Below the pieces are notes generated by a model. It saw only the letters and a list, made by a program, of their open reading frames with translations, was not told where the DNA came from and did no database searches. The translations under genes and the position numbers were made by a program. A stretch of DNA of 64,000 bases from positions 620,001 to 684,000 of the forward strand of contig NHZP01000027.1 of assembly GCA_003313425.1 (NCBI GenBank), read 5' to 3'. Below, in pieces: positions 13,255 through 22,839 of this stretch. Origin of the DNA: Pseudopyrenochaeta lycopersici. Taxonomy: Eukaryota; Ascomycota; Dothideomycetes; Pleosporales; Pseudopyrenochaetaceae. How positions within the stretch are numbered: the first letter of the stretch is position 1; every line of letters starts with the position of its first letter.

Positions 13255-13309
13255 TACGGGTCGCTGGGCCCCGGTCGAGTACTTAATAACTCGTCAAACA
13301 GACGGCATC

Positions 13310-13834
13310 GCTTCTCCGCCTCTGGTCGACTTCATGCATGCAGCAATCTCCCACCAGCTCACTCAATTTCACTTTCCCTTCTGACGAACAACAAACAGTG
13401 ACTTGGCTCCATTGAAAGCGTATATCTCATCTCCAGGCTCCATATACTGCGGCACCAACGCTAGCTTTCATTCCGTAGTGATATCAAAGCGTCGGAGATG
13501 ACACACGCCAGTATATAGCGACCACTTTTCAAAATCTCAAATTCATCGGCATTCAGTCCCGCATTTGCCATAGCTCTCTGCAAGAGTGATTTTAGTGCTC
13601 TAAATGGAGGTCCGTTAAGCCCTAAATACAGATCGTTGATGAGAGCAGTATCGAGACGTTGCCAATACTTGTCTCAGCCATTGCGAAATCTTTTATCTGG
13701 GCAGCGGTCAAGGTATTGCCTAGAGCGTCTCTAAACACATCTTTGCCCTCATATCTGTCAGATGCCTGAATATCTTGTATAAGCTGCTTGACATCCCACA
13801 ATTTGTTGGCTTTAAATGTTGCAGCGATCAACAT
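13310..13834 (-). pseudogene. HET protein C-terminal remnant
   Basis: On the minus strand a 70-codon stretch (13834-13622) ends in a stop, then continues as FRALKSLLQRAMANAG and GRYILACVISDALISLR, stops again, and in another frame gives VPQYMEPGDEIYAFNGAK and SLFVVRQ, then after a further shift ELVGDCCMHEV. The order 'Gly-Asp-Glu-Ile ... Gly-Ala ... Phe-Val-Val-Arg ... Leu-Val-Gly-Asp-Cys' is the C-terminal module seen in many HET proteins. The HET domain itself is not visible upstream, so this is a truncated, frameshifted remnant. The upstream part of the 70-codon stretch is assigned by continuity only. Confidence 0.65.
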
Positions 13835-13839
13835 GTTGA

Positions 13840-14254
13840 TGTTTACAATGAGGTTTGCTATTTGCGTAATAATTCGAATTGCTACAATGCGAGAACCAAG
13901 GATCTGGAGTGTGTTGTTACTGCTGATGAGAATATGGTACTAGTCGCAAATCAAGATTGCAACGTTGGAAAAGAGAGCTTGCAACTCGCGACACTTTCGT
14001 ACCTGATTCGCGGCTCAATTGGCATAAGCTTAGGAACGTTTGGAAGCAGATGTATCCCGACATTAACGCCTTTGTGCGGGTCGAACCGGTCAAGGTCGAA
14101 ATGTTCGATCGAGAAGTTCGCGAACTGGTAGTGCGAGCCGTTCTCTAGCAGGATGCATCAAATGCTGGGATTGATATTGTCCCAACTGTCCGCAGGTCTC
14201 GCAGGTTGCGGAGGCAGGCTAGGATAACCATCTGATGTGGACATTGTCATCAGT
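13840..14254 (-). pseudogene. Unidentified coding fragment
   Basis: Minus-strand ATG at 14254 opens a frame with YPSLPPQPARPADSWD that stops near 14167; the same frame resumes as ENGSHYQFANFSIEHFDLD and GVNVGIHLLPNVPKL to about 13970. The residue composition looks like real protein, but I recognise no family. A short intron or a nonsense mutation could separate the two parts. It might be the 5' part of the HET remnant downstream, though no HET motif is present. Confidence 0.35.
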
Positions 14255-14558
14255 TTACTGTCGATGTTGCGTTCGTAAGGTATGCGATCTTCTCGGACTT
14301 GCTAGTTTGGTGCTGTTACAGTCCTTAGCGAAACCGGCTTCCTCGAACGCAGGCGCGATAAAGTGTGCGCGACACCACAAGCAGGGATTGTAGTCCCCCA
14401 CCTATCAGACTTGGCCTAGCATTGACATGTCAGCATACGCGCAACGAATCGCTAATACTGAGCTTTAGCACAACACAAACTTAGGGCGCAACATACAAAG
14501 TAATCTCGTTTAACTTCAAGACCACAAATGCTTAAGATATGAGAAGCGTAGGAACTAT
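14255..14558. other. Intergenic, nothing recognised
   Basis: No supported open frame, repeat or RNA gene. It lies just past the 3' end of the TPR remnant on the minus strand. Confidence 0.45.
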
Positions 14559-14936
14559 CTACTCTGTAGCAGCATTATCTCTAATTATAGAAAGAACACG
14601 ACGGAGACAGCGACATTGCTTGTGTTCTTGGCCAAGGCGTTTCTCGAAGTCTTGCAGCGCCCGCTGGTACATCGCCTCTGCCTCGTCTAGCCGTCCTAAG
14701 TCCACATAGAGAGCGCCCAAGTTGTTGACTGTGTCGAGTGTTGATGTGTGCTCTGGTACCCATGCCTTCTTGAAGCCTTGCAGCGCCCACTGGAACATCT
14801 TCTCTGCCTCGTCCAGCCTCCCGAGGCTCTGATAGAGAATGCCCAAGTTGTTGACCGTGCCGAGTGATGATGTGTGCTCTGGTCCCCATGCCTTCTCGTA
14901 GCCTTGCAATGCCAATAACAAGCTGGCTGTCTTCAT
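14559..14936 (-). pseudogene. Kinesin-light-chain type TPR repeat remnant
   Basis: The 125-codon minus-strand frame holds about two and a half 42-residue tetratricopeptide repeats of the kinesin-light-chain/NB-ARC-TPR kind. Diagnostic pieces are GPEHTSSLGTVNNLGILY, LGRLDEAEKMFQWAL, then VPEHTSTLDTVNNLGALY and LGRLDEAEAMYQRAL. In fungi such arrays form the sensor end of NB-ARC or patatin-like STAND proteins. Upstream in the same frame ARSWDEARMIFDS runs into a stop, and no nucleotide-binding domain is visible, so this is the C-terminal scrap of a larger gene. Its position between HET loci suits an incompatibility cluster. Confidence 0.75.
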
Positions 14937-15677
14937 TTTCCAGAAGAATGGGACTTTGGCAAAAGCTGCCGGTCAAGAGTCGAAGATCATCCGCGCCTCA
15001 TCCCAACTTCTTGCCAGTACCATGTCCCATGAGTCTGACATACCTTTGCCATCCCTTGAAGATTGTATAAGCTTTCCGCCTAAACCATGCTTCGTCTCGC
15101 AGTCAGAAAATGGATGGCTCAGCAATGACAGAAGTACGTGTTCTCCAATTAGCTTTAGCTATGTGCCCTTTGTTTGACTGTTCGACTCTGTTTAACTCAG
15201 TCAATGCTGGCGACCTTCCCTTAGAGCCTGCGATCTACCGCACTCCGGTATCAGCCAACCTGCTACTGGACTTTCATGTGGAGACTGAAGATGAGCGCGA
15301 GGCAAATGTTCCCGGCATATGTACGTAGGATCTAGGTACGAGCTGCATCTAAGGCACTCGCTGAAACCAGACTGGTAATTCCAGAGAGGCCAAAAAAATT
15401 AGTGGCTCGTTATGATCAGTCTTGTCAAATCTTAGCTCCAAAAATACTGAGGGGGTGACCGCAACAGCGCCATCGCTCTCAAAGCAGGCTCAAAGTCTAA
15501 CAAAGCCTCAGACTAGCCGTCGTATGTCCCAGAGTTCTTGAGCATGTCTTGCAATCTCCTCGAGAATGTAGGCTCCTGAACGGCCCTCGAACTTGTAATA
15601 AATAAGCACTCGAAGACAACGCCGAATTTGTAAAGAAATTAAGTGACAACATAAATTCAAGTAGAGAACATTGCTTG
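14937..15677. other. Intergenic, nothing recognised
   Basis: Beyond a few codons that extend the TPR remnant (to about 15000) I see only short unrelated frames. This segment would carry the 3' untranslated region of the HET gene at 15678. Confidence 0.45.
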
Positions 15678-17207
15678 TCAAATGAGGTAAATGTCTCTTT
15701 TAAGTGTCTCAAATCGTACGTCCTCGGCGAACCGATGGCACTTCCCCTTCTCCTTGTAGAAGGTAGCCTCTCCCACGCCTATCCGTGTGGCAGAAGCGCT
15801 GTGTAGCCTGATCGCTAGAAAGTACGAGCGAAACAGACCTTTGCCCACCCAAATAAGTTCCAACTGCCCCTTCCTCAAAGCCTCTAAGAATGCACTAGGA
15901 TTTCCCTCAAAGTATGATACATGCAATTCCAACACGAACTCAGCGATCCTCCACTGTGGAACAGTCTCCGACCCATGGAGACAAATCATTCTTGGAGGAA
16001 CCCGCCAAGCAGATAGACGCAATGCGCGAGCGGCGCAAGGGCGACTAACATGTTCCTGCATGTTATAGCGATGCAGGTCGAGTGTGGTGCCATCTTCAAA
16101 TTCGCAATGGAAATTGTCTACTAGAGACTTAATATCCATGGTCTCCGCGGTGAAGAGATCCGTCCAGGTCACTGTTCCAGCCCAACCCGCCCAAGTCCAT
16201 GATGGAAACTCTGTTCGTCTTCTAATGGCCTGACTTCCAGTCCAGCAGCATTCGACATGTCTCCAGCATAGTCCCGCTATCGCACAATCTAAATGGGTTG
16301 TGTTGTGGGAAAACGGAGGCGGCAATAGGTATGGGATGCCTCGTAGTTGGAGTATCTGAAAACTCGACCTCTCAAATTGACCCATGATACCGGAGAAGGC
16401 ATTAAGAGAGTCCGAATCAAAAGTCAGATTCCTTGATGTGTAATTTGTGGCAAGGACAAGATATTTCGTAAAGTGGTAACTCCATGGCTGATTCCGATCG
16501 TCAAACGGCCCGAACGGTTGCCCAAATATAGGATTTTCGAGACCCTCATCCCTGCCTGTGAATAAACCTGCACGCATGAACGCTTGGAAATGGTCTTTCC
16601 TTTTGGTATGGAGCAAATTAAGAGGGATATCTAAGGCTTCGAAACAGTTCATGGTATTACATTCAAAGTATATCTGGTCTTCGGTAAAGACAAGACGCCT
16701 TCTAGCAAGTATGGATTCTTGCAGTGTCCACCCACGTGTCATCCACTTAGAGCCTTTAACCGTGTGATGTGGGTGTGGCATGGTTGAAATCATCTTGATG
16801 TGTCCGAGATCAATAACTGGTTGTGAGTTTCGTGGGGTTATACCGACCCCAGGGAGTCCGGTGTTCTCATCTTCTCCGGCCACCGCAACAATGGTCAGCT
16901 CACTTTTCGTGTAAATTCGGTCCATCTGCCGGATTTGGTCGTGTTTTTCAGTACTCCTTTGATTGATGCAGTACTTATCAACCCATAGGTAGTGATACCC
17001 CAAGGCTAAGGATACTTCGATCGCATCTCCAACAACTTGTGGTAGGGCTACAGGAAGGGCGAGGCCGTGATTATTGAGATTGCCCTTGATTTCACCCTCC
17101 GAAGACAGGTCTTTTGATCGACCCCAAACATAAGACAACGTAACGTATTGAGCATTTTGCGGTGCCAGAATTATCGTACGATTGTCGCAATCGATCACTT
17201 TTATCAT
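15678..17207 (-). CDS. HET-domain protein, 509 aa
   Basis: Predicted incompatibility/cell-death protein. One uninterrupted minus-strand frame from ATG 17207. HET motifs in order: YVTLSYVWG (residues 21-29), YHYLWVDKYCINQ (71-83), then the middle motif WMTRGWTLQESILARRRLVF (155-174), which is the conserved 'RGWTxQE' of the family. The N-terminus is short for the family: upstream, the same frame reads VVKWLHYCKDHH, a normal HET-protein prelude, then a TAA just before FPYMIKVIDC. So the ancestral gene began further upstream (at least 17340) and the present ATG is internal; the HET domain remains complete. Function may be retained or lost. Neighbours are other HET relics, which fits a clan of paralogues. 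Confidence 0.85.
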   Translation of the reverse strand: MIKVIDCDNRTIILAPQNAQYVTLSYVWGRSKDLSSEGEIKGNLNNHGLALPVALPQVVGDAIEVSLALGYHYLWVDKYCINQRSTEKHDQIRQMDRIYTKSELTIVAVAGEDENTGLPGVGITPRNSQPVIDLGHIKMISTMPHPHHTVKGSKWMTRGWTLQESILARRRLVFTEDQIYFECNTMNCFEALDIPLNLLHTKRKDHFQAFMRAGLFTGRDEGLENPIFGQPFGPFDDRNQPWSYHFTKYLVLATNYTSRNLTFDSDSLNAFSGIMGQFERSSFQILQLRGIPYLLPPPFSHNTTHLDCAIAGLCWRHVECCWTGSQAIRRRTEFPSWTWAGWAGTVTWTDLFTAETMDIKSLVDNFHCEFEDGTTLDLHRYNMQEHVSRPCAARALRLSAWRVPPRMICLHGSETVPQWRIAEFVLELHVSYFEGNPSAFLEALRKGQLELIWVGKGLFRSYFLAIRLHSASATRIGVGEATFYKEKGKCHRFAEDVRFETLKRDIYLI

Positions 17208-17340
17208 GTATGGAAATTAGGCCGAATTGGACCAGAGATGGACATGGTGATCCTTGCAATAATGGAGCCACTTTACTACGACCGACGGGTCAAACTTGCG
17301 AGTAACAATTCGGGCTGAGAGAGAGTTTGGTTGCCATATA
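17208..17340 (-). pseudogene. Lost N-terminal coding segment of the HET gene
   Basis: In frame with the downstream ATG 17207, the minus strand reads ARIVTRKFDPSVVVKWLHYC, KDHHVHLWSNSA, then a TAA stop, FPY and the current start Met. The 'WLxxCxxHH' pattern normally precedes the HET domain by 20-30 residues. TAA may be a former CAA glutamine codon. Without transcripts, an unusual upstream intron removing the stop cannot be excluded. Confidence 0.55.
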
Positions 17341-17399
17341 TACTTGTTGCTGTAGAACAGATGCCCATATCTCCAAAGAAAAAAAAGGGAATTTAGAGC

Positions 17400-17780
17400 G
17401 GCAGGATGATGCTGAGCATCGAATCTTATTATAGTATTATAGTATAATAGTATTATTATACTTAGCTTTTTTAAGGGCTAGCGTGTACTATAAAGAACTT
17501 ACTTTAAACTTATACTAACTACATAAAGTAGAGATAATAAGTATTATTCTCACTTATAGCTAAGTTGTAGTAATACAGAACTGTCCCTTTACTATTATCT
17601 GTGGTGTGAAAGTAAGTACTATTGCCTAAAACTATAGGTTACACTAAGCTTGTACGAGTTCGTAGCTAGAGGAGCACGTTCCTCTTCACTCGTCCGAACA
17701 TATATATATCCTCTAAGGATACCTGTAACCTCTTCTCTATCTTTCTCCTTCTGTAGTATAGGACAAATGCACACTCGTTA
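17400..17780. repeat. AT-rich repeat relic, possible solo LTR
   Basis: Composition switches sharply to TA-rich decayed sequence. It contains catatatatatcctct and a pyrimidine tract (tctctatctttctccttct), features found in LTR promoters, and could span from tgtggtgtgaaag (about 17600) to about 17772. No matching copy or target duplication was found, so the family is undecided. Confidence 0.4.
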
Positions 17781-18333
17781 GCTAGGCCTCTTCGCCCATA
17801 ACAACGAGTCATGTTCAAACCGTGTGCCAGGAGACTAATGCATGATTCCTTCCGTTAGCGCATCCATTTTCGCACATCCCAAGCACTACTTGACAGAAAC
17901 CAAGACATCGCGGTAGAACCTGGTAGTCCTTCGTGGCCAGCAGCGACATGGAGCCCACTAAATGCACACGTGGACCAGTTGCTAAGTTTGTGTCTAACAG
18001 CATTCGGTCAAGAAGGTCGTGTTGAAGAGAAATATTGTAGCTTTACTTGGATTAGTAAAGTAGCAGGGGGTTTAGATTAGACACTCAGAAGCAAGCAGGT
18101 AACAGACCCTAAGACGCTAGCCCAGCTTGGCCGCCCACATACCTACCTTAGCAAGAGAGAAGGAGAAGTGAAGAGGCCAGACTGCAATGTGCAGCAGCTA
18201 GGATGGGTGACCTGTTAGTTTGGTATCATATAGGATACCTAAAATACTTCTTATAAATAAGTACCATCTCGGCGAAGTTAGCTGTAAATGCCGGGGCGCG
18301 TGCTCGATCCGCCAACCCCTCTGGCACTCCAAC
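17781..18333. other. Intergenic, nothing recognised
   Basis: Normal composition; likely holds the 3' untranslated region of the two-exon gene at 18334-19848. No gene supported. Confidence 0.45.
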
Positions 18334-19848
18334 TTACCGCACGGAACCACGGAACCTGTAGCGCTTTCGGTCGCCAGCCGCATGGCCCGCCCTCCTCGCC
18401 GTCTTCCTACCGCCCGCCTCCGTAGTACATGGCGCCACACCCGTCGCCGACTTTGTATTCAAAAACTTATGCAATCTCTCATTAATCGCGGTCTCAACCT
18501 GCTCACTCGCCTCCTCCATATATTCCGCCACCAAGACATGTAGCTCTCGAAGCTTCTCATCCACAAGCCTCTCAATATCGTCTTGTAATTCCTCGAGCGC
18601 GTCGTCTCTCCTGCTCTGCATGTCGAGCTTCTGTTCTTCAATGGCGGAGAGAAATTCCTCGTCGGCAGCGCTCCGCAGACATTGAGCGTCGTATGCCGTG
18701 TTCTCGCAGACGGTGGTAAGCTTTTGTTCGGCGTAAGCGGCGGCACGGGCAGAAAGGAGGGCACGCAGGGAGCGGATGGAGTGGGTGGACGGCGGAACAA
18801 CAGGGGTGGTAGTAGGGGTTGAATAGGACTGAGATGGTGAGGCTGAGATGGATGTGGATTTGTCGATGAGTTGGGCGAGCATCTCCGGGAACATTTGTTG
18901 CATCATCTTTCTCATGGCATCCTCTAGATGAGGCTGTATATGCGGTGACTCGGCGCGTGCAGAATGGGGACGCGGGCTTGGTGTACGAACAGAGCGGGCG
19001 TGTGGCGATGCAGCACGAGAGGATTCATCGACAGTGGAGGACAGTTGCCTGGGACTAGGAGTCGCTCTTGTAGTGGCCTTCTCAGTAAGCGAGCCTTCAG
19101 GTAGGAAGACGCGTTTCAGCGGCGGCGACCATCGTGGGCTGCTTGAGACTGGGCTTGCGCGTCAGTCAAGCGCGAGACAGGCTGACCAGGACTGAGAATA
19201 CTCACTTGGCCGAGGGCGCTTGTGGCTCGCCTCAGCGTAGGAAGGAGGTTCGTTGGACACGTGATCCTCGGCGGGGCTGAAGACTGACCAGTCCTCAAGC
19301 TGGCGTCCTTTGAGGTTCTTCTCGTCAATGGGGAAGCCGCTGAATTTTTCTGGCTGGCTGACGATATCCAAAAACGGGCTACGTTGGCGCGGGTGAAGCC
19401 ATTTCCAGTCAAACAGTATTATGATCTCGGTGGCTTTGGCAAGGTCGACGAGCTGGCGGAAGGCATCTTGGTGGCTGTCTTTGGGTGCGATGCTTCCTGG
19501 CAGATTGGGACAGAGGATGGCGCCAGGTTTCTTGAGGCTTAGCGATAGTGCTTGCACTTCTGAGACCTGGGTTCGCGCAATGTGGTCCAATTCTGTTCCT
19601 GTGAGGGCACGCTTTGTAGTTGTGCAGGTTGTTGTGGCGGGGACGAGGTTGTCAGCATCGTATATGAAGTTGAAGGATTGCGCCTCCTCGAAACCATGTA
19701 CGGGAGTTGCGTGTTGGAGAGAGAAGGTGGCACGCAAGTTGTTTTTGTCATATTTGACCTGGAAAGTGCATAGCAGGAGTGATGCATCATTGGTGGGGAT
19801 ACAAGCCCATGCAGGCAGGCCGCCCTCACGCAAGAGGTTGTGTGTCAT
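18334..19848 (-). CDS. Hypothetical coiled-coil protein, two exons, 485 aa
   Basis: Exon 1 is 19848-19206 and exon 2 is 19148-18334. The 57-bp intron (19205-19149) has a GTGAGT donor, a CTGAC branch-like site and a CCCAG acceptor, and removing it joins HKRPRP to SSSPRWSPPLKRVFLPEG in frame (1458 nt in total). The N-terminal 160 residues look globular (VKYDKNNLRATFSLQHATPV, IILFDWKWLHP). A Ser/Pro-rich linker follows, with TPSPRQL and RTPSPRPH as possible phosphosites, then a long acidic coiled coil (about residues 365-440: EEFLSAIEEQKLDMQSRRDD, ERLVDEKLRELH). The tail is basic (GGRKTARRAGHA). I recognise no family. Intact frame and clean splicing suggest a working gene, possibly nuclear or structural. 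Confidence 0.75.
19149..19205 (-). other. Intron of the coiled-coil gene
   Basis: 57 bp, donor GTGAGT at 19205 and acceptor CAG ending at 19149 on the minus strand, phase 1. Chosen over a later AG because it is the one that keeps exon 2 in frame. Confidence 0.7.
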
Positions 19849-20849
19849 TCTGTATCAATAGTCTATCTGGCCCACCCAATCCAACACAAACTTACTATCG
19901 TATGCGCCCTTGCAACAACATGCAAGATGCCCTCCCGCCCGGGCTTTGTATCAGCAAAGAGCAGCCCTGGCTCAGTCACGTCGCTGTCCCCGCTGTCTTC
20001 ACACTGCACTTGTCTGCCTGCGAACCACCCCTCCAATGTAGGCAAGCCAGCGCGTGGGCTGTGAGGCCGAGGCGCGCTGTGAATGCCAACGCTGGAGGCC
20101 TTCACAAGGATAGTGGACGGAGTGTCAGTCTAAGTGCAGGCAAAGACGAAGCGGTGCCACCTCCCCCTCTAACGCGGCAAGCCAGCGCGTGGGCCGAAGC
20201 CGAACGACGCTGTGATCACCAACGCTTGAGAGCAAGCGCAGAGCAACTTCTGTCGGAATGGAATGGCAGGCGGTTTTTGCGCGTGCCGGATGCGTGCGGC
20301 GATGGAGTGGGTGGAAATACTGATGAGACGGCCTCGTGGTGGTGGTGGTGGTGAGCCGTGGACGCGGGCCAGAGTTGACGAGGCTGGGAGGGGCGCGCTA
20401 GATTTGTAATCAGGTCACGTGATGGTTCACATTCAATATTGAATCGACGACAAACAGCCAGCGATCAACACGAGAGCCCACAACTCCTTCCATAGTCATC
20501 ACACACAACATACGTCACAACACAACACACAGCCACACCTGATTTCCCTTGTGCGTCACAACCAAACACCGTTTCTGTAACTATCAGCGAACAAAGTGCG
20601 TGCAAGCGTTTGTTCTCAGCAGGTGTGACAAGGAACTGTCCTCAAGCCAACGGCTCCACTCTCGCGCTACAGCTCCCGAATCATACGCAGCACCAGCTGT
20701 CGATGTTTTTAAAGAAAGCTCAACGCTGCATTAAAGTGAACATCTCCTACAGCTGGGCTGAGTGAAGTTCCGCGACTTGGGTAAGACATAAAAATACTTA
20801 CTAAAAACAGAGTACATCTACATTTAGTGAAGAAGTAATGTCCAGGTTG
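19849..20849. other. Promoter-side intergenic region with duplicated block
   Basis: This 1-kb region upstream of the coiled-coil gene is GC-rich to 20400. A block starting ggcaagccagcgcgtgggc occurs at 20041 and again at 20176, about 50 bp each with mismatches. A (GTG)n microsatellite lies at 20335-20353. Several open frames pass through but none has protein-like composition. I read it as regulatory or untranslated DNA. Confidence 0.45.
20335..20353. repeat. (GTG)n microsatellite
   Basis: About six GTG units in a row near the distal end of the GC-rich region upstream of the coiled-coil gene. Confidence 0.8.
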
Positions 20850-21240
20850 TCACTAGAAAGAAGTGGCAAATCGACAGTAGTCAACAAGAACAAAGCGCGC
20901 CAGCCAGATGACGACAGAATCTGCACATTCATACACGCGTTGATCAGCTGGATTTGCGCCTTGCCCTGCGCAATGTTATTCTGCTTGATGCAGACGGCAT
21001 TGATCCGGTGAACAAAGCTTTCGTGCTCTGTGCGAAAGGAAAGCAGGAAAGCCTCCAGATTTTTGGTCACTGTGAAGGGGCTTCCGTCGATATAAATGGC
21101 CTTGGGGTCATGGGTGCTGCCTCAGGCGTAGGAGAGCGCTTAGTAGGTTTTGGCGTGGTCCACGTTGTAATGCTCTAGGAAGCACTCGATGTCTTCGCGG
21201 GACCCCGGGTTTAATACAATAAGCGTGTTTCGTTTGCCTT
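20850..21240 (-). pseudogene. HET-domain N-terminal remnant
   Basis: A minus-strand frame with two stops reads PGSREDIECFLEHYNVDHAK, TY-stop-ALSYA-stop-GS, DPKAIYIDGSPFTVTKNLEA, FLLSFRTEHESFVHRINAVC and IKQNNIAQGKAQIQLINACM. This is the first third of a HET domain: 'YxALSYxWGS' with Trp lost to TGA, and 'WINAVCINQ' changed to RINAVCIKQ. The rest of the domain is missing below about 20900. It lies about 360 bp from the start of the intact HET gene at 21598, in the opposite direction. Confidence 0.8.
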
Positions 21241-21597
21241 GAGAGGTCTGTAGGTGTGCTGGGCTGTGCTGAGAAGGAAACATGCCTAGGCAATGCACAC
21301 TGCCTGATGAAATGGCCTAACACCGCTGTGACGCTACTACTGTGGTTGGCCATTTACATGTGCCCCACTTGTAGCGAGTCAGACTAGTCCCTTCAAGGCA
21401 CCGGGAACAATTCCGCGCATGGGGAACCACAAATCAGGGACTGCATCTATGCTTAAGCGATTTGGCAGTTCTTAGCTAGGCTACGCTTTTGTCACCACTA
21501 CTTCACTTGTCAAAACGCGATTCCTCGCTTTTGCACGCTATTCAATACCTCAGACGGACACATTGTCCGTTGCATCTTGGCTGAAAGGGACTCTATT

Positions 21598-22839
21598 ATG
21601 TTTCGACATCAGCCTTTAGACGATGCAAAAAGAGAGATCCGCCTAGTCAAATTCCTACCCCGTCCCACTAACGCCGAACCCGGGGAAGTCATCTACGCCA
21701 TCGAGAAGTTCGACATCACCTCAAGTCCCCCTTACTACGCCCTATCGTACTGTTGGGGCCACCCAACTCCGGCACATAACATCGCAATCGACGCAGATGG
21801 CGCTCGTATGGAAATTAGAGACAACTTATATCAATGCTTGCAGGTGCTCCAGAGCCATGCAGCCTATTCAGCCGCCTATTTCTGGATCGACCAGATTTGC
21901 ATCGACCAAGACAACATGCCGGAACGGAACGCTCAAGTACAGCAGATGGGAGGCATCTATTCCAAGGCGCAGGAAGTTATCGCTTGGTTGGGAGAAGGAG
22001 ACGAAGATGCGTACCAAGCCATGGAAGCGATCGGGTCCGGCAATGCCTTCAATGTCACACCGGAAGAAACGAAACAACACACCCGCAAGCTCTTGACCAA
22101 TCCCTACTGGAGCAGGCTCTGGATTGCCCAGGAAATTCTACTTGCTAAGCAAATCACACTCTTCTGCGGCTCTCAGCAGCTATCGTGGGCGCTCTGGTCA
22201 GACTTTTGGCCTCCTGTGATTCACGATGTCCACGTTCCATATCTTTTCGCACTCGGTAAGCTCTTCTACGAGAGAGCGTCCAACGACGACTTCAAAGCTT
22301 CCACCGCCGCTCAGACTTTCATACGACTTCGCAGTCACTCCAGCATACTGCATCTTCTGCCTCTCTGGAACCACCTCGCATCCTTCAGCACCAGTAAATG
22401 CCAGGAGCCGCGGGACAGAGTTTTTGGTCTCCTCGGCTTTGTTGGCGACAAAGGACAGATCGAGGTTGATTATGCTAAGCCTGTCATCGACACCTACGTC
22501 AACGCCATCAACGTCTCGCTGGACACGACGCCACGCATAAGTCTTAGCGGAGGCAACGACCCGGAGTTCTATGCCGAGATGCTCTACCTAGGCCTGGCGA
22601 TGGGTGTGCTCACCACGGGCGACCATGTTATCTCGGTAGCGAATTACTTCGGGCGTGGGCTTGGTCGGCTCCTAACTCCGTATGGGATCAACAAAGCCTT
22701 GGGAGTTGAGCCCACTGGCATCTCCGAATTCGCTGAAAAGTGCCTAGGACACCTGCATAGGCTTCACGGAGTTCTCGCTGAAGGCGAAATTGCGACTATT
22801 CTCAAGTCCGCGGGGACTCTCCGGGGAAAGCTCCAATGA
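21598..22839 (+). CDS. HET-domain protein, 413 aa
   Basis: Predicted non-self recognition/cell-death protein. Single frame from ATG 21598; an upstream in-frame TTG at 21577 is not a credible start. HET motifs: YYALSYCWGHP (residues 47-57), YFWIDQICIDQDN (94-106), AQVQQMGGIYSKAQEVIAWL (112-131) and NPYWSRLWIAQEILLA (168-183), then PRDRVFGLLGFV further on, the usual 'PRDkvyaLLGl' stretch. It lacks the C-terminal Gly-Asp/Phe-Val-Leu-Arg module that many larger HET proteins carry, ending instead with LKSAGTLRGKLQ, so it is a short form or is truncated at the 3' end. No internal stops. It faces a dead HET fragment on its 5' side. Confidence 0.88.
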   Translation: MFRHQPLDDAKREIRLVKFLPRPTNAEPGEVIYAIEKFDITSSPPYYALSYCWGHPTPAHNIAIDADGARMEIRDNLYQCLQVLQSHAAYSAAYFWIDQICIDQDNMPERNAQVQQMGGIYSKAQEVIAWLGEGDEDAYQAMEAIGSGNAFNVTPEETKQHTRKLLTNPYWSRLWIAQEILLAKQITLFCGSQQLSWALWSDFWPPVIHDVHVPYLFALGKLFYERASNDDFKASTAAQTFIRLRSHSSILHLLPLWNHLASFSTSKCQEPRDRVFGLLGFVGDKGQIEVDYAKPVIDTYVNAINVSLDTTPRISLSGGNDPEFYAEMLYLGLAMGVLTTGDHVISVANYFGRGLGRLLTPYGINKALGVEPTGISEFAEKCLGHLHRLHGVLAEGEIATILKSAGTLRGKLQ

